Shown one piece after another: positions 17,628 through 27,336 of a stretch of 64,000 bases of DNA. Both the position numbers and the translations under genes were made by a program. The stretch's first letter is position 1. Every line of letters starts with the position of its first letter. The notes under the pieces were generated by a model. That model did not search any database. It was not told the origin of the DNA and saw nothing but the letters and a program-made list of their open reading frames with translations. This DNA is from Aurantiacibacter rhizosphaerae. Its GTDB lineage: Bacteria > Pseudomonadota > Alphaproteobacteria > Sphingomonadales > Sphingomonadaceae. Location of the stretch: assembly GCF_009807005.1 (NCBI RefSeq), contig NZ_WUBR01000001.1, positions 1,488,001 through 1,552,000 of the forward strand, written 5' to 3'.

Positions 17628-19451
17628 ATGTGCGGAATTATCGGAATTGTGGGCCAGCGCGATGTTGCTGCGCGATTGGTGGATGGCCTGCGCCGGATGG
17701 AATATCGCGGTTATGACAGTGCGGGCATCTGCACCGCGCATGATGGCCAGCTGCTGCGCCGCCGTGCGGAGGGCAAGCTGGTAGGCCTGGTGAACGAACT
17801 GGCGCAAAATCCCGCTTCTGGCAGCACCGGCATCGCCCACACGCGCTGGGCCACCCACGGCGCCCCGGTTGAAAAAAACGCGCATCCCCATGCGACCGAG
17901 CACGTGGCGCTGGTGCACAATGGCATTATCGAGAACTTCAAGGAATTGCGGGACGAATTGCGCGCCGATGGCCGCACTTTCGAAAGCGAGACCGATACCG
18001 AAGTCGTCGTCCACTTGATCTCCCGCCGGATCGAGCAGGGCCTGGCCCCTGAAGATGCCGTTGCCGAAGTGCTGCCGCGCCTGCGCGGTGCCTTTGCGCT
18101 GGCCATCGTCTTTCGCGATCATCCCGATATGCTGATAGGTGCGCGGCTCGGCTCTCCGCTGGTGGTGGGTTATGGCGAGGGAGAGATGTATCTCGGCTCC
18201 GACGCGCTGGCTCTTGCCCCGCTGACGCAGCAGATCGCCTATCTGGAAGAAGGTGACTGGGTCACCATCACCAGGGACAGCGCCACGATCCGCGATCTGG
18301 ACGGCAACACCGTTGAACGCGCCGTGCAGGAATCCGGCGCAACCGCCGCGATGATCGAGAAGGGCAATTACAACCACTTCATGCAGAAGGAAATTTTTGA
18401 GCAGCCTACCGTGGTTGCCCAGACGCTGCGTTCCTATCTGCGCCCCGGCGAACAGCGCGTCGCCCTGCCGCAGATCGATTTCGACATTTCCAGCATTGAT
18501 CGCGTGACGATCGTGGCTTGCGGCACATCCTATTACGCCGCGATGGTGGCGAAATACTGGTTCGAGCAATTTGCCCGCGTGCCGGTGGATATCGATTTCG
18601 CCAGCGAGTTTCGATATCGCGAACCCGTGCTGACCAAGGGCGGTCTGGCGCTGTTCATTTCCCAAAGCGGTGAGACGGCGGATACGCTGGCAGCCCTGCG
18701 CCATTGCCGGGAGCAGGGCCAGGTCATCGCTGCCGTGGTGAACGTGCCCACCAGTTCCATGGCGCGGGAGGCGGATCTGCTGCTGCCAACCCATGCAGGC
18801 CCAGAAATCGGCGTGGCGTCCACCAAGGCATTCACCTGTCAGCTGGCCGTGCTTGCCGCCCTTTCCGCGCATTTCGCGGTGAAGAAGGGCCTGATGGATC
18901 GCGAGGAAGAGGCAGAGGTGGTGAAGCACCTGCTGGAAGCACCGGCTTGCCTCAACGCCGCGCTGGACCATGATGAAGATATCGCCGCGATGGCGCACCT
19001 GATCGCCCCGGCACGCGATGTGCTGTATCTGGGGCGCGGGGCGGATTTCCCGCTGGCGCTGGAAGGTGCGCTGAAGCTGAAGGAAATCAGCTACATCCAT
19101 GCAGAGGGCTATGCCAGCGGAGAGATGAAGCACGGCCCCATCGCGCTGATCGACGATTCGGTTCCGGTCATCGTGCTGGCACCGTCCGGCCCGCTGTTCG
19201 ACAAGACCGTTTCCAACATGCAGGAGGTGCAGGCGCGCGGCGGCAAGGTCGTGTTGATTTCCGATGCCAAGGGCATTGCCCAGGCAGGCGAGGATTGCAT
19301 GGCCGTGATCGAGATGCCGAAGGTGCATCCGCTGATCGCACCGCTGGTTTATGCCGTTCCCGTGCAGTTGCTGGCCTATCACGTGGCCGTGGCCAAGGGC
19401 ACCGATGTAGATCAGCCGCGCAATCTGGCGAAATCCGTAACCGTGGAATAA
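17628..19451 (+). CDS. glmS: Glutamine-fructose-6-phosphate aminotransferase (isomerising)
   Basis: Makes glucosamine-6-phosphate from fructose-6-phosphate and glutamine, the entry to amino-sugar synthesis. 607 residues, standard. The N-terminal nucleophile Cys follows Met (CGIIGIVG). The glutaminase domain has HTRWATHG and HNGIIENF. Two SIS domains follow (VACGTSYYAAM, SQSGETADT, PTHAGPEIGVASTKAFT), and the C-terminus is DQPRNLAKSVTVE. The 118-base leader shows neither a recognisable glmS ribozyme nor another riboswitch. Confidence 0.98.
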   Translation: MCGIIGIVGQRDVAARLVDGLRRMEYRGYDSAGICTAHDGQLLRRRAEGKLVGLVNELAQNPASGSTGIAHTRWATHGAPVEKNAHPHATEHVALVHNGIIENFKELRDELRADGRTFESETDTEVVVHLISRRIEQGLAPEDAVAEVLPRLRGAFALAIVFRDHPDMLIGARLGSPLVVGYGEGEMYLGSDALALAPLTQQIAYLEEGDWVTITRDSATIRDLDGNTVERAVQESGATAAMIEKGNYNHFMQKEIFEQPTVVAQTLRSYLRPGEQRVALPQIDFDISSIDRVTIVACGTSYYAAMVAKYWFEQFARVPVDIDFASEFRYREPVLTKGGLALFISQSGETADTLAALRHCREQGQVIAAVVNVPTSSMAREADLLLPTHAGPEIGVASTKAFTCQLAVLAALSAHFAVKKGLMDREEEAEVVKHLLEAPACLNAALDHDEDIAAMAHLIAPARDVLYLGRGADFPLALEGALKLKEISYIHAEGYASGEMKHGPIALIDDSVPVIVLAPSGPLFDKTVSNMQEVQARGGKVVLISDAKGIAQAGEDCMAVIEMPKVHPLIAPLVYAVPVQLLAYHVAVAKGTDVDQPRNLAKSVTVE

Positions 19452-19522
19452 TATTCGCTTTTTCAGAGATTCAGACCCGGCGCTTTACCACCCACTAACC
19501 TTTGAGCAGGTAGTGCGAGTGG

Positions 19523-21880
19523 GTGAGCGATAAACACTCTGGATTACCGACACTTCCGCTGCAGATGAGTTTTCTGCAGGTGATCGGCTTGCGTGACCCG
19601 GGTGAGGGCGATTGGACCCGGCTGCGCACGCTCCAGTATTCAGAGCTGCACAAGGTTTCCATGATCCGCTTTACCGCCCATGGGCTGGCGGCGATGCTGA
19701 CCGTGGCGCTGTACATGAACAGTATCGCGCACTGGGTGCTGGGCATCTGGCTGCTGAGTGTGGTTGCCGCCGTGTGGAACGTGGGCCGCATCGATCGCAA
19801 GTTCATCGATATCGAGGCGCGCGGCGTCCAGTGGAACGAGTTCACCCGGCAGGCGCTGGGCGTGGCGGGGTGTACCGTGCCATGGGCCGCAGCGCTGATG
19901 TTCTTCGTGCCGGAGGGGACTTCGGCAGACCATTTCGCGCTGTGGGCGGTGGTGGCCATGCTGGTTGCGGGAAGCGCGGCGACGATGGCCAGCGCGCCTG
20001 TCGCCATCGTGGTTTTCGATCTGGTCGTGGGCGCGACCGGCGTTGCTTCCTTTATCCTGGCGGGCGACATCATGTTCGCAATCGCCGCTGCTGTTTACAC
20101 CGTGACCATCGTGGCGGGCGCCTTGCGATCCGCCCGTACATATCTCAGCGCCAAGATTGCCGAGGCCGGCGTTGCGGAAAAGGACGAGGTGGTTTCCCTG
20201 CTGTTGCGCGAGTTCGAGGAAAAGGAATCGGACTGGCTGTGGCAGGTCGATACCAATCGCCGCATCCGCTCTGCATCGCCTCGCTTCGCCTTTGCCTTTG
20301 GCGCAGCGCCAGAGAACCTGGAGGGCGAGAGCTTTATCAAGCTGATTGCCGGATCGTCGTGGGAAAGCGGTGAATTTCCGCGCAGTCTGCACGAACTGGC
20401 CGAGAAGCTGAAGCGGCGCGAACATTTCTCCAACCTCCTGGTGCAGGTCTATCTTGAGACCGGCCGCCGCTGGTGGGAGCTTTCCGGCACGCCGATGTAT
20501 GACGATAACGGCAGCTATGTCGGCTTTCGAGGTGTTGGCTCCGACGTGACGGAGCAGCGGGACCGGGATGAGAAGATTGCCTATCTCGCCCGCTACGACA
20601 CGCTCACCGGCCTGCCAAACCGCCTGATGCTGACAGAGGCGCTGGGCGATGCCATGCGCTATGCCGATCAGTGGAAATCGCGCTGCGCCTTCCTCATGAT
20701 CGATCTCGACCGCTTCAAGGCAGTGAACGATTCGCTGGGGCACCAGTTGGGTGACAGGCTGCTGGCCAGCGTGTCCAAACGCCTCGCCGGTGTGATCACC
20801 GATAACGAGCAGTGCGGCAGACTGGGCGGAGACGAATTTGCCGTGGTCATCCGCGATGCCAGTGACAAGGGCCGCGTGGACAAGCTGGCCAATGCCATCA
20901 TCAGCGCCCTTTCGCAGCCCTATACGATCGACAATCACACCCTGTTTATCGGGGCCAGCGTTGGCTCTGCCATCGGGCCGCGCGATGGATCCTCTGTGGA
21001 AACCCTGATGCGCAACGCCGATCTTGCCCTCTATCGGGCGAAGGATGAAGGCGGGAACACGCATTATCAATACGTGCCGTCGCTGCACGCCAATGCGGAA
21101 GAGCGCCGCAAGCTGGAGCTTTCGCTGCGCCGGGCAATCAGCCACAACGAGCTGGAGCTAAATTTCCAGCCGGTGGTCAACGCCCGCAGCGAAACCGTGG
21201 TGAGTTTCGAGGCGCTGCTGCGCTGGAACAGCGCGGAGCACGGTTTCGTAAGCCCTGTTAAATTCATCCCGCTGGCAGAAGATACCCGCCTGATTGTGCC
21301 CATCGGCGAATGGGTGCTGCACGAGGCATGCCGCGAAGCCGCACGCTGGCCGGACGATATCAAGGTGGCGGTGAACGTATCGGGAGAGCAATTGCTCGAA
21401 CCCAATTTCGCCGGCACCGTGGTGCGCGCGCTGGCCGAGACTGGCCTACCTGCTCACCGGCTGGAGGTAGAGGTTACCGAGAGCGTTTTCCTGCGTGACG
21501 GACGCATCGCGCGCCAGGCGCTGGAAGAGATCATGGCGCTGGGCTGTTCCATCGCACTGGATGATTTCGGCACCGGTTATTCCTCGCTCGGCTATTTGCG
21601 GACCCTGCGGTTCTCCACCATCAAGGTGGACAAGAGCTTCGTTCAGGGCGCAACGCATGACAGCCAGGAAAGCCTGGCAATCATCCGCGCCGTTGTGGCC
21701 ATGGCCCGCAGCCTTGAAATGACCACCACCGCAGAAGGTGTGGAGGATGCAGAGCAGGCTGCGCTGATCCGCGAACTGGGCTGCACCAAGATCCAGGGTT
21801 ATTATTTTGGCCGCCCGATGAAGGCGGTGGAAGCCCGATCTCTGGTGGTAAAAAGCAACAACACAATTCGCGCGGCGTAG
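19523..21880 (+). CDS. Membrane GGDEF-EAL protein (c-di-GMP cyclase/phosphodiesterase)
   Basis: 785 residues from a GTG start at 19523; an ATG 14 codons later is possible. Hydrophobic N-terminal segments (about 45-195, five or six helices) form a membrane sensor. A PAS domain follows (about 225-345, FEEKESDWLWQVDTNRRIRS to GVGSDVTEQRDRDEK). The GGDEF domain has an intact motif at 435-439 (RLGGDEF), and the EAL domain has EALLR at 563 plus VNVSG, VTESV, DDFGTGYSS, KVDKSF and AEGVE, i.e. the usual catalytic residues. The RxxD inhibitory site before GGDEF is absent. Both activities are thus possible; the net direction is unknown. A partial relative with the same layout lies at the right end of the window. 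Confidence 0.93.
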   Translation: MSDKHSGLPTLPLQMSFLQVIGLRDPGEGDWTRLRTLQYSELHKVSMIRFTAHGLAAMLTVALYMNSIAHWVLGIWLLSVVAAVWNVGRIDRKFIDIEARGVQWNEFTRQALGVAGCTVPWAAALMFFVPEGTSADHFALWAVVAMLVAGSAATMASAPVAIVVFDLVVGATGVASFILAGDIMFAIAAAVYTVTIVAGALRSARTYLSAKIAEAGVAEKDEVVSLLLREFEEKESDWLWQVDTNRRIRSASPRFAFAFGAAPENLEGESFIKLIAGSSWESGEFPRSLHELAEKLKRREHFSNLLVQVYLETGRRWWELSGTPMYDDNGSYVGFRGVGSDVTEQRDRDEKIAYLARYDTLTGLPNRLMLTEALGDAMRYADQWKSRCAFLMIDLDRFKAVNDSLGHQLGDRLLASVSKRLAGVITDNEQCGRLGGDEFAVVIRDASDKGRVDKLANAIISALSQPYTIDNHTLFIGASVGSAIGPRDGSSVETLMRNADLALYRAKDEGGNTHYQYVPSLHANAEERRKLELSLRRAISHNELELNFQPVVNARSETVVSFEALLRWNSAEHGFVSPVKFIPLAEDTRLIVPIGEWVLHEACREAARWPDDIKVAVNVSGEQLLEPNFAGTVVRALAETGLPAHRLEVEVTESVFLRDGRIARQALEEIMALGCSIALDDFGTGYSSLGYLRTLRFSTIKVDKSFVQGATHDSQESLAIIRAVVAMARSLEMTTTAEGVEDAEQAALIRELGCTKIQGYYFGRPMKAVEARSLVVKSNNTIRAA

Positions 21881-21897
21881 ATTGTTTTCCGCTAGAT

Positions 21898-21966
21898 GCG
21901 CAACAAGCTGCGCCCGCTGCGGGAGGCCGGTCGGCCTTTGCGGTCCGCTAGGTGCGGACCGTTCTT
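21898..21966 (+). repeat. Cluster of hairpins: terminator and REP-like element, copy 1
   Basis: Directly after the GGDEF-EAL gene four hairpins stand in a row: GCGCA/TGCGC (21898-21913), CCCG/CGGG (21913-21923), AGGCC/GGCCT (21924-21937) and CGGTCCGC/GCGGACCG (21941-21961). The last is followed by TTCTTG and can serve as a terminator. The core GGCCGGTCGGCCTT plus a following hairpin recurs, inverted, at 33000, which suggests a dispersed repeat rather than only a terminator. Confidence 0.6.
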
Positions 21967-22007
21967 GTAGGCAAGTTTAGGAACGCGCGCGGCGAACAGT
22001 CGCGAGA

Positions 22008-22679
22008 TCAGGCCCCTACCAGGCTCCCGATCACGCTTTCGAACAGGCGCCTGCCATCGCTGCCGCCATGGTCGGCCTCGATAGCGCGTTCGGGGTGCGG
22101 CATCATGCCCAGCACGTTGCCACGCTCGTTCAGGATACCGGCGATATCGCGGCGCGATCCGTTGCAGTTCTCGGCATAGCGGAAGGCCACGCGGCCTTCG
22201 CCTTCAATGCGGTCCAGCACGTCATCCGCAGCGAAGTAGTTGCCATCGTGGTGGGCAACCGGGATCTGGATCGTCTCACCCTTGGCATATGCGCTGGTGA
22301 AGATGCTGCCCGCGTTTTCCACCACCAGCGGCACGGTGCGGCAGATGAAGTGCTGCGCTGCGTTGCGCATCAGCGCGCCGGGCAGCAATCGCGCCTCCGT
22401 CAGCACCTGGAAGCCGTTGCACACGCCCAGCACGGGCACGCCGCGCTCTGCCGCCGCCACGACGGAGCGCATGATCGGGCTGTTGGCCGCCATCGCGCCG
22501 CTGCGCAGGTAATCGCCATAGGAAAAACCGCCGGGCAGGGCGATGAAATCAAGGCCGTCGGGCAGTTCGGCATCACCATGCCAAACCTTTACCGGCTCCC
22601 TGCCCGATACGTCTCGCAGCGCGACCCACATGTCGCGGTCGCAATTCGATCCGGGGAATGTGACGACTGCGGTCTTCAT
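22008..22679 (-). CDS. purQ: FGAM synthase glutaminase subunit
   Basis: Supplies ammonia from glutamine to the PurL subunit of FGAM synthase (step 4 of purine synthesis) in the three-part PurLQS complex. 223 residues from ATG 22679; the frame extension upstream is the purS shadow. Class I amidotransferase: nucleophile Cys87 in [11 protein letters not shown] and the His/Glu pair in [10 protein letters not shown]. The start overlaps the purS stop (ATGA), so the subunits are translationally coupled. purL is not in the window. Confidence 0.97.
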   Translation of the reverse strand: MKTAVVTFPGSNCDRDMWVALRDVSGREPVKVWHGDAELPDGLDFIALPGGFSYGDYLRSGAMAANSPIMRSVVAAAERGVPVLGVCNGFQVLTEARLLPGALMRNAAQHFICRTVPLVVENAGSIFTSAYAKGETIQIPVAHHDGNYFAADDVLDRIEGEGRVAFRYAENCNGSRRDIAGILNERGNVLGMMPHPERAIEADHGGSDGRRLFESVIGSLVGA

Positions 22680-22912
22680 GCAGCAACCTTCTCGATGCGG
22701 TAATTCTCGATCACCATGTTGGCGAGCAGCTTCTGGCACATCTCGTCCAGCGCCTCGTCGCTGGTGTCATCGGCCACTTCCATCTCCACCAGGCGACCGA
22801 TGCGAACATCGTCGACGCCCTTGAACCCCAGCCCATCCAGCGCGTGGTGGACGGCACGGCCCTGCGGATCGAGCACGCCGGGCTTCAGGCTTACATGGAT
22901 GCGGACTTTCAT
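22676..22912 (-). CDS. purS: FGAM synthase subunit PurS
   Basis: 78-residue structural subunit that joins PurL and PurQ. Typical family sequence: [36 protein letters not shown] and the C-terminal [19 protein letters not shown] 22912 is preceded by an AAAGG element and, about 50 bases upstream, a promoter-like sequence. First gene of purS-purQ. Confidence 0.96.
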   Translation of the reverse strand: MKVRIHVSLKPGVLDPQGRAVHHALDGLGFKGVDDVRIGRLVEMEVADDTSDEALDEMCQKLLANMVIENYRIEKVAA

Positions 22913-22963
22913 GGGGCGGGCCTTTCGCGGCGGGTTGGATAAAGGAGCGTGAATTTGCCGCTG

Positions 22964-22992
22964 CCTATGGCGATTGGGGGCGATTCCCGCAA
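22964..22992 (-). promoter_or_regulatory. Putative purS-purQ promoter
   Basis: Minus strand TTGCGG (22987-22992), 17-base spacer, CATAGG (22964-22969), giving a leader of about 45 nucleotides. Same shape as the elements at purC and lptD. Pattern only. Confidence 0.4.
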
Positions 22993-23201
22993 GAGGCGCG
23001 CCATGATTGCGCCGGGGAAGCATGCCCGTTTTCCAGCTAATGTGGAACACATGGAACACTGTCCTGATGACAAAAATGTCGATGGCCCCGCGAGGCTGAT
23101 CGAAGGCGGGCTGGCAGGAAGAAGGAAACGGTTGCATCGCATGGCGCGTTAGTGTGCGACTGGCGCGTAGGACAGGCGCGCGGCAAAGGGGCCAGACGAA
23201 C

Positions 23202-24425
23202 ATGATTTCGACCGAGAAGTTCACCTTCACCGGCAAGCAGGGCCAATCGCTGGACGGGCGGCTGGAACTGCCGCTGTATATCAAGCCGCGTGCCGCCGCG
23301 CTGTTCGCCCATTGCTTCACCTGTACCAAGCAGAGCCATGCCGCCACGCGCGTTGCCTCCGCCCTGGCGGCGAGGGGTATTGCCGTGCTGCGCTTTGATT
23401 TCACCGGTCTGGGCGGCAGCGACGGCGATTTTGCCAATGCGGGCTTTGCCACCAATGTGGAGGACCTGGCCTGCGCGGCGCGGGCTCTGGCAGATCGGGG
23501 CCTGCCGCCTGTCCTCCTGATCGGGCATTCGCTGGGCGGCGCGGCTGCGCTGGCGGCAGCGGCGCATATCCCGCAATTGCGCGCCGTGGCCACGCTGAAC
23601 GCGCCCTATGATGCGGCCCATGTGTTCGAACATTTCGGCGATGCCATCGACGATATCGAGCAAAGCGGCGAAGGCGAAGTGACCTTGGCAGGCCGCAAGT
23701 TCCGCATCGCGCGCGAATTCCTGGAGCAGGGGCGGGACCAGCCGCAGGCCCAGCGGATCGCCGATCTTGGCCTGCCCCTGATGGTGCTGCATTGCCCGCA
23801 GGACGAGGTGGTGAGCATCGACAATGCACGCCTGATCTTCGAGGCGGCGATGCACCCCAAGAGCTTCGTCGCGCTGGATGATGCCGATCACCTGCTGACG
23901 AAACCGGGCGCTGCGGAATATGCGGCCAACATGATTGCCTCTTGGGCCACTCCCTATCTGGCAGACCTGCCGATGGAGCCGCGCGAGGATTTTGCCGGCA
24001 CGGTGGAAGTTTCAACCGCTGGCGGCAAATTCGCCCAGTGGGTGCGCACGCCCCGCCACGAATTCATCGCGGACGAGCCGGAAAGCTATGGCGGCAGCGA
24101 CCATGGGCCCACGCCTTACGACCTGCTGCTGGCAGCCCTTGGCACATGCACCAGCATGACGATCAAGATGTATGCCGATCGCACGAAGATTCCGCTGGAA
24201 AAGGTGCGGATCGAGATGGAGCACAGCCGCGATCACGTGGCTGATTGCACCGATTGCGAGGACAAGGGCCTGCCAATCCAGGTGATCGACCGGGCGATAG
24301 AGCTTTCAGGCGATCTTACCGAGGAACAGCGCAAGCGGCTGATGGAAATTGCCGACAAATGCCCGGTTCACAAGACGCTGGAGGGTGAACTCCATATCCA
24401 CTCGACCCTGATCGACGACGGATAG
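23202..24425 (+). CDS. Alpha/beta hydrolase fused to an OsmC-like domain
   Basis: 407 residues from ATG 23202; the frame before it is not coding. The N-terminal alpha/beta hydrolase (about 10-250) has a Ser110 nucleophile in IGHSLGGAAAL, Asp201 in CPQDEVV and His230 in DDADHLL as the likely triad. The C-terminal OsmC-like domain (about 265-405) has both peroxidatic-type cysteines, Cys316 (LGTCTSMT) and Cys387 (DKCPVHKTL). OsmC/Ohr proteins reduce organic hydroperoxides by these thiols. This two-domain architecture is known in proteobacteria, but its substrate is not. It is divergent from purS. Confidence 0.92.
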   Translation: MISTEKFTFTGKQGQSLDGRLELPLYIKPRAAALFAHCFTCTKQSHAATRVASALAARGIAVLRFDFTGLGGSDGDFANAGFATNVEDLACAARALADRGLPPVLLIGHSLGGAAALAAAAHIPQLRAVATLNAPYDAAHVFEHFGDAIDDIEQSGEGEVTLAGRKFRIAREFLEQGRDQPQAQRIADLGLPLMVLHCPQDEVVSIDNARLIFEAAMHPKSFVALDDADHLLTKPGAAEYAANMIASWATPYLADLPMEPREDFAGTVEVSTAGGKFAQWVRTPRHEFIADEPESYGGSDHGPTPYDLLLAALGTCTSMTIKMYADRTKIPLEKVRIEMEHSRDHVADCTDCEDKGLPIQVIDRAIELSGDLTEEQRKRLMEIADKCPVHKTLEGELHIHSTLIDDG

Positions 24426-24444
24426 GGTTAGGCGTGAATAGCAC

Positions 24445-24477
24445 CGGGGGAGGGGGCACGCGGCCCATCCTCCCCCG
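24445..24477. terminator. Hairpin between convergent genes, possibly bidirectional terminator
   Basis: Perfect 9-bp inverted repeat CGGGGGAGG/CCTCCCCCG (24445-24453, 24469-24477) with a 15-base loop. It is located in the 61 bases between the convergent ends of the hydrolase-OsmC gene and the M16 peptidase gene. There is no long T-tract. Confidence 0.5.
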
Positions 24478-24486
24478 CCTATTGGC

Positions 24487-27336
24487 TTACTTGCTATCTG
24501 CCGCTTCAGGAGCGACGAGGATACGCGTGTCGGCGCGGCGATCTGGCGTGATGTATTTGCGTGCCAGTTCCTGCAGCTGGGCTGGCGTGAAGCTTTCGAT
24601 CACCTCTGCCTGCTGGCGGACCCTGTCCAGCCGCTTCGCCTCGCTCTGCGCGTCCGATGCTATGCTGATCCAGAAGCCGTTGTTCTCGCGCGCCTGGCGG
24701 ATGCGTTCCAGAATGGGCTGACGCGCGCGGAGCAGGAAATCGTCCGTTACCGCTTCATCCCGTAGCTCGCTGGCCAGGCGCACGATGATATCGCGCACCT
24801 CGTCCGCCTGCGCGGGATCGACCACGGCTGCCACGCTGAACGTGCCGTAATCGGTAAAATCCTCACTGGTGGAATTGGAAACGGATGGGCTGTAGGTCGC
24901 CGCCAGCTCTTCCCGCAGGGTTTCAAGGGCTTTCAGGTTCATCAGGCCGGAAAGCAGGGCCAGGCCCATATCCTCTTGAAAGTCCGTATCGTCGCGCGTG
25001 CGCCAGATGCTGCCGACCAGCGCCTGATCCGCCTGGCCCGTGTGGGTGTAATCGGTGATCTCATCGCCCGACAGGTCCAGGAAATCCAGCTGGCGCTTGT
25101 CTGCATAATCGGCAAATTCGGCGTTGCGTTCCGGCAGCGCGCCAAAGCTGTTGGCAACGGCATCGATTGCAGCGGCAGGATCGATATCGCCGACGATGGC
25201 GATCTCGATCGCGCCGTTCGCGGCAGCGGAAAGCACCGCGTCGCGCAGGGCTTCTCTGTCGACGGAGCCTAGCTCTTCTCGCGTGGGGAAGGCGGTGTAG
25301 GGGCTGTCGGCAATCTGCTCTCCCGTGCGCAGGTTGAACACCTGCGACGGCTGCGATTGCAGCTGACCCCATATGGCATCGATAACCGCGGCAAAGCGGG
25401 CATCCGCCTCTGGCCGGAGTCCCAGATCGGTGAGGTAGGCGGCGCTGACCTTCATCTGCATGGCCAGATCTTCCGGCGTGGTTACGCCGCCGGAATTGAA
25501 GACATCGGTATCTGCACCGATACCGGCGGAAACCTGCTGTCCGGCAAGGATCTCCGTAATCTCGTCAAAGCTGTGCTTGCCAAGGCCGCCCACTTGCGAG
25601 GCGATTTGCAGGTAGATGCCGGCAGAGGTGGAGTTCATCCCGTCCAGCGCGAAATTGCCGCCATCCATGTTCACGTTGAAGCGAACGCGGCCCGGCTCAA
25701 AATCGGTCTGCTTGATATTCAGGCGCACATTATTGGCAAAGGTGACGGTGCGAATGCCCAGATCATCGATCATGCTATCGGAAATCACCGTGCCGGGCTC
25801 ACCCCAATCGGCATAGGCGAAATCGGTGGCGACGACGTCCTCCGGCTCTGCCACGGCGACCTGCGCGCTTTCATTGTAAATCGCGGCAACCGTTTCTTCG
25901 CCGCCGGTCATTTCCTTTGCCGCCACGCGCACCAGCGGTTCGCCCTCGCTCCACAGATCGCGGAACAGCTCGTTCACCGCCTCCAGCGTCAGCTGCGGGC
26001 GCATCTGGTTGAACAGGTCATAACGCCACTGCGGATCGGTGACGAAGTCGTTCTCCGCCGCCGCATTCACCAATGCGCTGGCCAGCTGGGAATTGGTGCG
26101 CGCGCCTGCCTGTGCGGCGCTGCGGCGAAGGCCGCTTTCGGTGTTGGTCAGCGCATAGTCCAGCTCTGCCTGGGTGAAGCCATATTCCAGCGCACGGCGC
26201 AGTTCCTGCTCTGCAATGCGCAGGCCTTCGTCCCATGCGCCATCGCGGGTGCTGATGCTGACGACGGAATAATCGGCCACGTCCTCATCATCGCTGACGC
26301 CGAAGCCGCCGCCCAGGATCGGGCTGTCTTCCCGATTGGCGATGCGGGTGATGCGGCGATCGAACATGGCCTCCGCCAGTCCGCGAAGCTGAGAACGGGT
26401 GCGTTCTTCCACGGTATCGACAGGATCGGTGTAAGGCCGATGCTGATAGATGGCCACGCTTTCGCTGATGGTGGGATCGACGAAGGTATCGAAGGCGATT
26501 TCACGGTTGAAATCCACCGTGCCCGCTGCCGGGATTGCGCCGGGTTCGCCAACGCCCTGCCAATCGGCAAAGCGTTCACGTATGGCGGCTTCCATCTCTG
26601 CCACATCGAAATCGCCCACGGCCACGAAGGTGGCATTTTCCGGGCGGTAGAAGCGATTGTACAGCGCCTTCAAACGCTCTGCCGGGGCTTCACGCAGCAC
26701 CGAATCGAGCCCGATGGGAAAGCGCGTGGTGTAGCGCGTGCCGGGGATGCGGAAATCGAACAGATCGCGGAAATTGCGTAATGGTGCCGTGTCGCGCAGG
26801 CGGCGCTCGCTCACCAGGATTTCCCGCTCCCGATCGACAGCCTCCGGATCGAAGGTCAGCTCGCTGGCGGTTTCGCGCATCAGGAACAGGGCTGTGTCCA
26901 GACCTTCCTCATTCGCATTGGGCACATCCAGCATATACACCGTTTCATCGAAGCTGGTGTAGGCGTTGGTGTCGGGGCCGAAGGCCAGGCCCAGCCGCTC
27001 CAGCAGAGGGATCATCTCGCCTTCGGGCACATTGGTGGAGCCGTTGAAGGCCATGTGCTCGATAAAATGGGCAAGGCCGCGTTCGTCGTCCGCTTCACCC
27101 AGCGATCCGAAATCGAAATGCATGCGAAACGATGCCGCGCCATCGGGCGTGTCGTTCTGGCGGATGGCATAGCGCATGCCATTCTCCAGCACGCCATAGG
27201 TGACAGCAGGATCCTGCACCACGTCGGTTGCCTGCGTTCCCCATTCTTGCTGCGCGGCGGCGGGAGCCGATAGTGCCAGGGTGATGGCCAGGGCGGCGCA
27301 GGAAATACCGGTGTTGAACGCGCGGCGGATCGTCAT
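24487..27336 (-). CDS. M16 family zinc metallopeptidase (insulinase/pitrilysin type)
   Basis: 949 residues with a signal peptide (about 1-28, ending APAAAQQ), so periplasmic or membrane-associated. The inverted zinc motif HFIEH (His90, Glu93, His94 in GLAHFIEHMAFNGSTN) is present, with the distal Glu region EREILVSE further on. A second M16 half (about 480-940) lacks the motif, as is normal for clam-shell M16 enzymes. Pitrilysin-like enzymes of this size degrade peptides. The gene is preceded by about 200 bases without a gene, on the purC side, holding presumably its promoter. Confidence 0.94.
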   Translation of the reverse strand: MTIRRAFNTGISCAALAITLALSAPAAAQQEWGTQATDVVQDPAVTYGVLENGMRYAIRQNDTPDGAASFRMHFDFGSLGEADDERGLAHFIEHMAFNGSTNVPEGEMIPLLERLGLAFGPDTNAYTSFDETVYMLDVPNANEEGLDTALFLMRETASELTFDPEAVDREREILVSERRLRDTAPLRNFRDLFDFRIPGTRYTTRFPIGLDSVLREAPAERLKALYNRFYRPENATFVAVGDFDVAEMEAAIRERFADWQGVGEPGAIPAAGTVDFNREIAFDTFVDPTISESVAIYQHRPYTDPVDTVEERTRSQLRGLAEAMFDRRITRIANREDSPILGGGFGVSDDEDVADYSVVSISTRDGAWDEGLRIAEQELRRALEYGFTQAELDYALTNTESGLRRSAAQAGARTNSQLASALVNAAAENDFVTDPQWRYDLFNQMRPQLTLEAVNELFRDLWSEGEPLVRVAAKEMTGGEETVAAIYNESAQVAVAEPEDVVATDFAYADWGEPGTVISDSMIDDLGIRTVTFANNVRLNIKQTDFEPGRVRFNVNMDGGNFALDGMNSTSAGIYLQIASQVGGLGKHSFDEITEILAGQQVSAGIGADTDVFNSGGVTTPEDLAMQMKVSAAYLTDLGLRPEADARFAAVIDAIWGQLQSQPSQVFNLRTGEQIADSPYTAFPTREELGSVDREALRDAVLSAAANGAIEIAIVGDIDPAAAIDAVANSFGALPERNAEFADYADKRQLDFLDLSGDEITDYTHTGQADQALVGSIWRTRDDTDFQEDMGLALLSGLMNLKALETLREELAATYSPSVSNSTSEDFTDYGTFSVAAVVDPAQADEVRDIIVRLASELRDEAVTDDFLLRARQPILERIRQARENNGFWISIASDAQSEAKRLDRVRQQAEVIESFTPAQLQELARKYITPDRRADTRILVAPEAADSK

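Noticed and set aside
17610-19382. 590-codon minus-strand frame opposite glmS
   Set aside because: Antisense shadow of a clear GlmS gene; no family features, His/Gln-rich composition typical of GC-rich antisense frames.
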